Below are positions 6,604 through 8,088 of a DNA stretch of 8,088 nucleotides, piece by piece. The notes beneath the pieces are model-generated. The model saw nothing but the letters and a program-made list of their open reading frames with translations, was not told the DNA's origin and did not search any database. The stretch is from Planctomycetaceae bacterium (GTDB taxonomy: Bacteria; Planctomycetota; Planctomycetia; Planctomycetales; Planctomycetaceae). The position numbers and the translations under genes are program-made. Location of the stretch: NCBI GenBank assembly GCA_020426065.1, contig JAGQQT010000164.1, positions 1 through 8,088 on the forward strand. The letters run 5' to 3'. Position 1 is the first letter of the stretch; each line of letters opens with the position of its first letter.

Positions 6604-6609
6604 AAAGGA
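6604..6609 (+). promoter_or_regulatory. Ribosome binding site that fixes the lpxA GTG start
   Basis: AAAGGA lies 7 bases before GTG 6617, and the same hexamer precedes the DMFase-like gene. It supports GTG 6617 over in-frame ATG 6431, which would add 62 residues with no resemblance to LpxA. Confidence 0.75.
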
Positions 6610-6616
6610 CTCTGCA

Positions 6617-7393
6617 GTGTCGATTCACCCTACCGCGATTATCGATTCCCGCGCCCAGATCGATCCCACGGCTGTCATTGGGCCGTATGTTGTCATTGAA
6701 GGTCCCGTCCATATCGGAGCGGGGACGAAGGTCGGCCCTTTTACGAATATCTATGGAGACACAACTATTGGGGAAGATTGCGACATTTTCCCCCGGGTCA
6801 GCATTGGCGATGTTCCCCAGGACCGGGCTTATCACGGCGAAAATTCGAGCGTGCGGATTGGCAACCGCGTCATTCTCCGTGAAGGAGTCACGATCCATCG
6901 GGGAACAGGTGACGGAGCGGCAACCGTCATTCACGATCAGTGTTTTCTGATGACCAATGCCCATGTGGGACACAACTGCGAACTGGAAAAAGGGGTGATC
7001 ATGATCAGCGGCTCGCTGCTGGGAGGCCATGTCACCATTGGCGAGCGAGCGATCATCTCCGGCAACGCTGCCGTTCATCAGTTCTGCCGGATTGGCACCA
7101 TGGCCATGATTGGCGGACTTTCCAAAATCACCCAGGATATCCCACCGTTCATGATGACTGACCACGATGGCAACATCATCGCAATCAATCTGGTCGGCTT
7201 GAAACGGGCAGGCTTTTCACCAGACGATCGCAAGGAGATCAAGGCTGCTTTTCGCATCATGTATCGCGAAGGGTTTACTCATCGCCATGCCATGGAAGTT
7301 CTGGCGGAGCAATCGTTCGGGCCAGCGGTATTGCCACTCATTGATTTTCTAAACGAAACCAGTGCACGCGGGCTGACCAAAGGGGCTGCCTGA
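6617..7393 (+). CDS. lpxA: Acyl-ACP--UDP-N-acetylglucosamine O-acyltransferase (LpxA)
   Basis: First enzyme of lipid A synthesis: moves a 3-hydroxyacyl chain from acyl carrier protein to the 3-OH of UDP-GlcNAc in the cytoplasm. From GTG 6617 it is 258 residues, close to the usual 255-262. Residues 1-185 are hexapeptide repeats forming a left-handed beta-helix ([20 protein letters not shown] onward), followed by a helical C-terminus with the hallmark [11 protein letters not shown] (191-201). NAHVGHNC (114-121) corresponds to E. coli NAHIAHDC, so H119 should be the catalytic base (E. coli H125) and H116 matches H122. AVHQFC (152-157) is conserved. G167 aligns with E. coli G173, the acyl-length ruler, which favours a longer chain of about C14; that is inference. 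No fabZ, lpxB or lpxD lies beside it, unlike the proteobacterial cluster. A secretin-like gene follows after 29 bases and is probably co-transcribed. Confidence 0.95.
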   Translation: MSIHPTAIIDSRAQIDPTAVIGPYVVIEGPVHIGAGTKVGPFTNIYGDTTIGEDCDIFPRVSIGDVPQDRAYHGENSSVRIGNRVILREGVTIHRGTGDGAATVIHDQCFLMTNAHVGHNCELEKGVIMISGSLLGGHVTIGERAIISGNAAVHQFCRIGTMAMIGGLSKITQDIPPFMMTDHDGNIIAINLVGLKRAGFSPDDRKEIKAAFRIMYREGFTHRHAMEVLAEQSFGPAVLPLIDFLNETSARGLTKGAA

Positions 7394-7422
7394 TTCCATT
7401 TCCGTTTTGCCTGAAGGGAACG

Positions 7423-8088
7423 ATGATGTTCCAGAAAGTTTTCCTGTTCGTTTTCCTGGTCACGACCACAACTCTGCAGGCTCAGGAACAGATCATTCCC
7501 CGTTATGCCCCCGCAGGGCTGATCCTGCCCAATCCCAGAGCACTGCCTGCGGTTCAGGCAATTTCTGCGGGAGAAATGCAGCAGCGACAGCGGCTCACCC
7601 ATCTGGAACAGGCTGCCTTTCACCTGGAAGCTGCCGGTCGAACTGAGGAAGCAAAAGCAATCCGCGAGGAAATCAGCTCTCTGCAGCGAGAGGCGGAAAT
7701 CGAATCGCTCCGCTCACGCATCTCCGAACTGCAGACCCGACTGGCTGAATTGACCACTCCTGAATTCTGCATCGAACTGGATTGTCAGTTGATGCAGGTC
7801 CCTCCCCAGTTACTGGAAAAGTTCAAAACCCCTGCGGCAGAACAAATGCCGCATCCGGGAATGATCACCTTTAATGGCGAAATTCAAAAGGTTCTCGAAG
7901 AGCTGCAGAAATCCAAAGAAGTAAAGATGCTCTCCAGCCCCAAACTGCGGGTGCTGCCCGGCCATGTTGCCAAAATTCAGGTCGGAGGAGAGATCGCATT
8001 TCCAGTGACTGTGGGCCAAAAACACGAGTTGCTGTTCAGGGATATTGGCTTCTCAATGGAAACGAAAGTGGCCAGACATAGTGAAGAT
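7423..8088 (+). CDS. Exported secretin-like protein with N-terminal coiled coil (partial, 3' end off window)
   Basis: Resembles the secretin superfamily (type II/III secretion and type IV pilus outer-membrane pores). The first 222 residues are present. Residues 1-20 are a Sec signal (MMFQKVFLFVFLVTTTTLQA|QEQ). A short proline-rich linker (about 25-45) leads to a long helical, probably coiled-coil stretch (about 52-112; HLEAAGRTEEAKAIREEI resembles a single TPR-like helix pair). A beta region starting FCIELDCQLMQVP (115-127) leads into the secretin signature: MLSSPKLRVLPGHVAKIQVGGEIAFPVT (169-196), like the usual LSSP-x-x-x-x-NG-x-x-A-x-IQVG-x-x-x-P. The N0-N3 periplasmic domains of full secretins are not evident, so this may be a short planctomycete-type secretin homologue. 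ATG 7426 is an equally good start: AAGGGA (7414-7419) lies 3 bases before the first ATG and 6 before the second. It sits 29 bases after lpxA. Confidence 0.75.
   Translation, partial: MMFQKVFLFVFLVTTTTLQAQEQIIPRYAPAGLILPNPRALPAVQAISAGEMQQRQRLTHLEQAAFHLEAAGRTEEAKAIREEISSLQREAEIESLRSRISELQTRLAELTTPEFCIELDCQLMQVPPQLLEKFKTPAAEQMPHPGMITFNGEIQKVLEELQKSKEVKMLSSPKLRVLPGHVAKIQVGGEIAFPVTVGQKHELLFRDIGFSMETKVARHSED

Larger units (their letters stand above)
6212..6616. other. Structured non-coding region between the DMFase-like gene and lpxA
   Basis: This 405-base gap has no convincing gene. In order it holds a long inverted repeat (6237-6421), a good sigma70-type promoter (6494-6522), a perfect 10-bp stem-loop near the predicted transcript start (6532-6565), and the lpxA ribosome site (6604-6609). 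Inside the loop of the long repeat are two more small dyads: GGTTCC-CCT-GGAACC (6316-6330) and CGGC-TTC-GCCG (6385-6395, overlapping the right arm). The density of dyads is far above that of any other gap in the window. Short frames here begin in odd places, lack ribosome sites and show no family pattern. Confidence 0.7.

Noticed and set aside
6431..6616. N-terminal extension of lpxA from ATG 6431
   Set aside because: The extra 62 residues do not resemble LpxA, and the stretch contains the predicted promoter and leader stem-loop. GTG 6617 has AAAGGA at good spacing.
6530..7165. 211-residue minus-strand frame over lpxA
   Set aside because: It is antisense to conserved LpxA hexapeptide repeats; the plus-strand product is unmistakable.

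Overview
The window looks like chromosomal DNA from a planctomycete, probably a Gimesia-like member of the Planctomycetaceae. The clearest marker is a DUF1559 prepilin-type protein (RKG|FTLIELLVVIAIIAIL start, H-x-GGA-x-F-x-MVDGSVRF end) followed by a small transthyretin-like lipoprotein, a pairing typical of that phylum. A stand-alone lpxA fits a Gram-negative envelope. The genus is inferred from protein style and moderate GC only.

Layout, left to right. (1) Positions 1-1452, minus strand: a soluble chemoreceptor with two tandem PAS domains and an MCP signalling domain, cut by the left edge. (2) 1453-1868: a gap that may hold a small unrecognised gene (1514-1825, minus) just upstream of the chemoreceptor. 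(3) 1869-2873, plus: the DUF1559 protein, then a rho-independent terminator and a second hairpin. (4) 3002-3496: a lipoprotein with a carboxypeptidase-regulatory-like fold. (5) 3577-4596: a secreted GH62 alpha-L-arabinofuranosidase. (6) 4661-6211: a Tat-exported protein of the N,N-dimethylformamidase large-subunit family. (7) 6212-6616: a structured non-coding region with a long inverted repeat, a good sigma70-type promoter and a 10-bp stem-loop in the predicted lpxA leader. (8) 6617-7393: lpxA, starting at GTG. (9) 7423-8088: a secretin-like exported protein, cut by the right edge.

How the genes may work together. The DUF1559, lipoprotein, GH62 and DMFase-like products are all predicted to be exported, so 1869-6211 is a run of envelope or secreted proteins; GH62 and the DMFase-like gene are 64 bases apart and probably co-transcribed. 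lpxA (lipid A) and the secretin-like protein (outer-membrane pore family) are 29 bases apart and form a second, envelope-related transcription unit with its own predicted promoter. No tRNA, rRNA, CRISPR array, transposase or integrase is visible.

The least explained part is 6212-6616. A 29-position dyad (28 pairable as RNA) encloses about 130 bases, and each arm can also fold on itself. No established new system is evident; this region, the candidate small gene at 1514-1825 and the isolated DMFase-like enzyme are the best places to look again.
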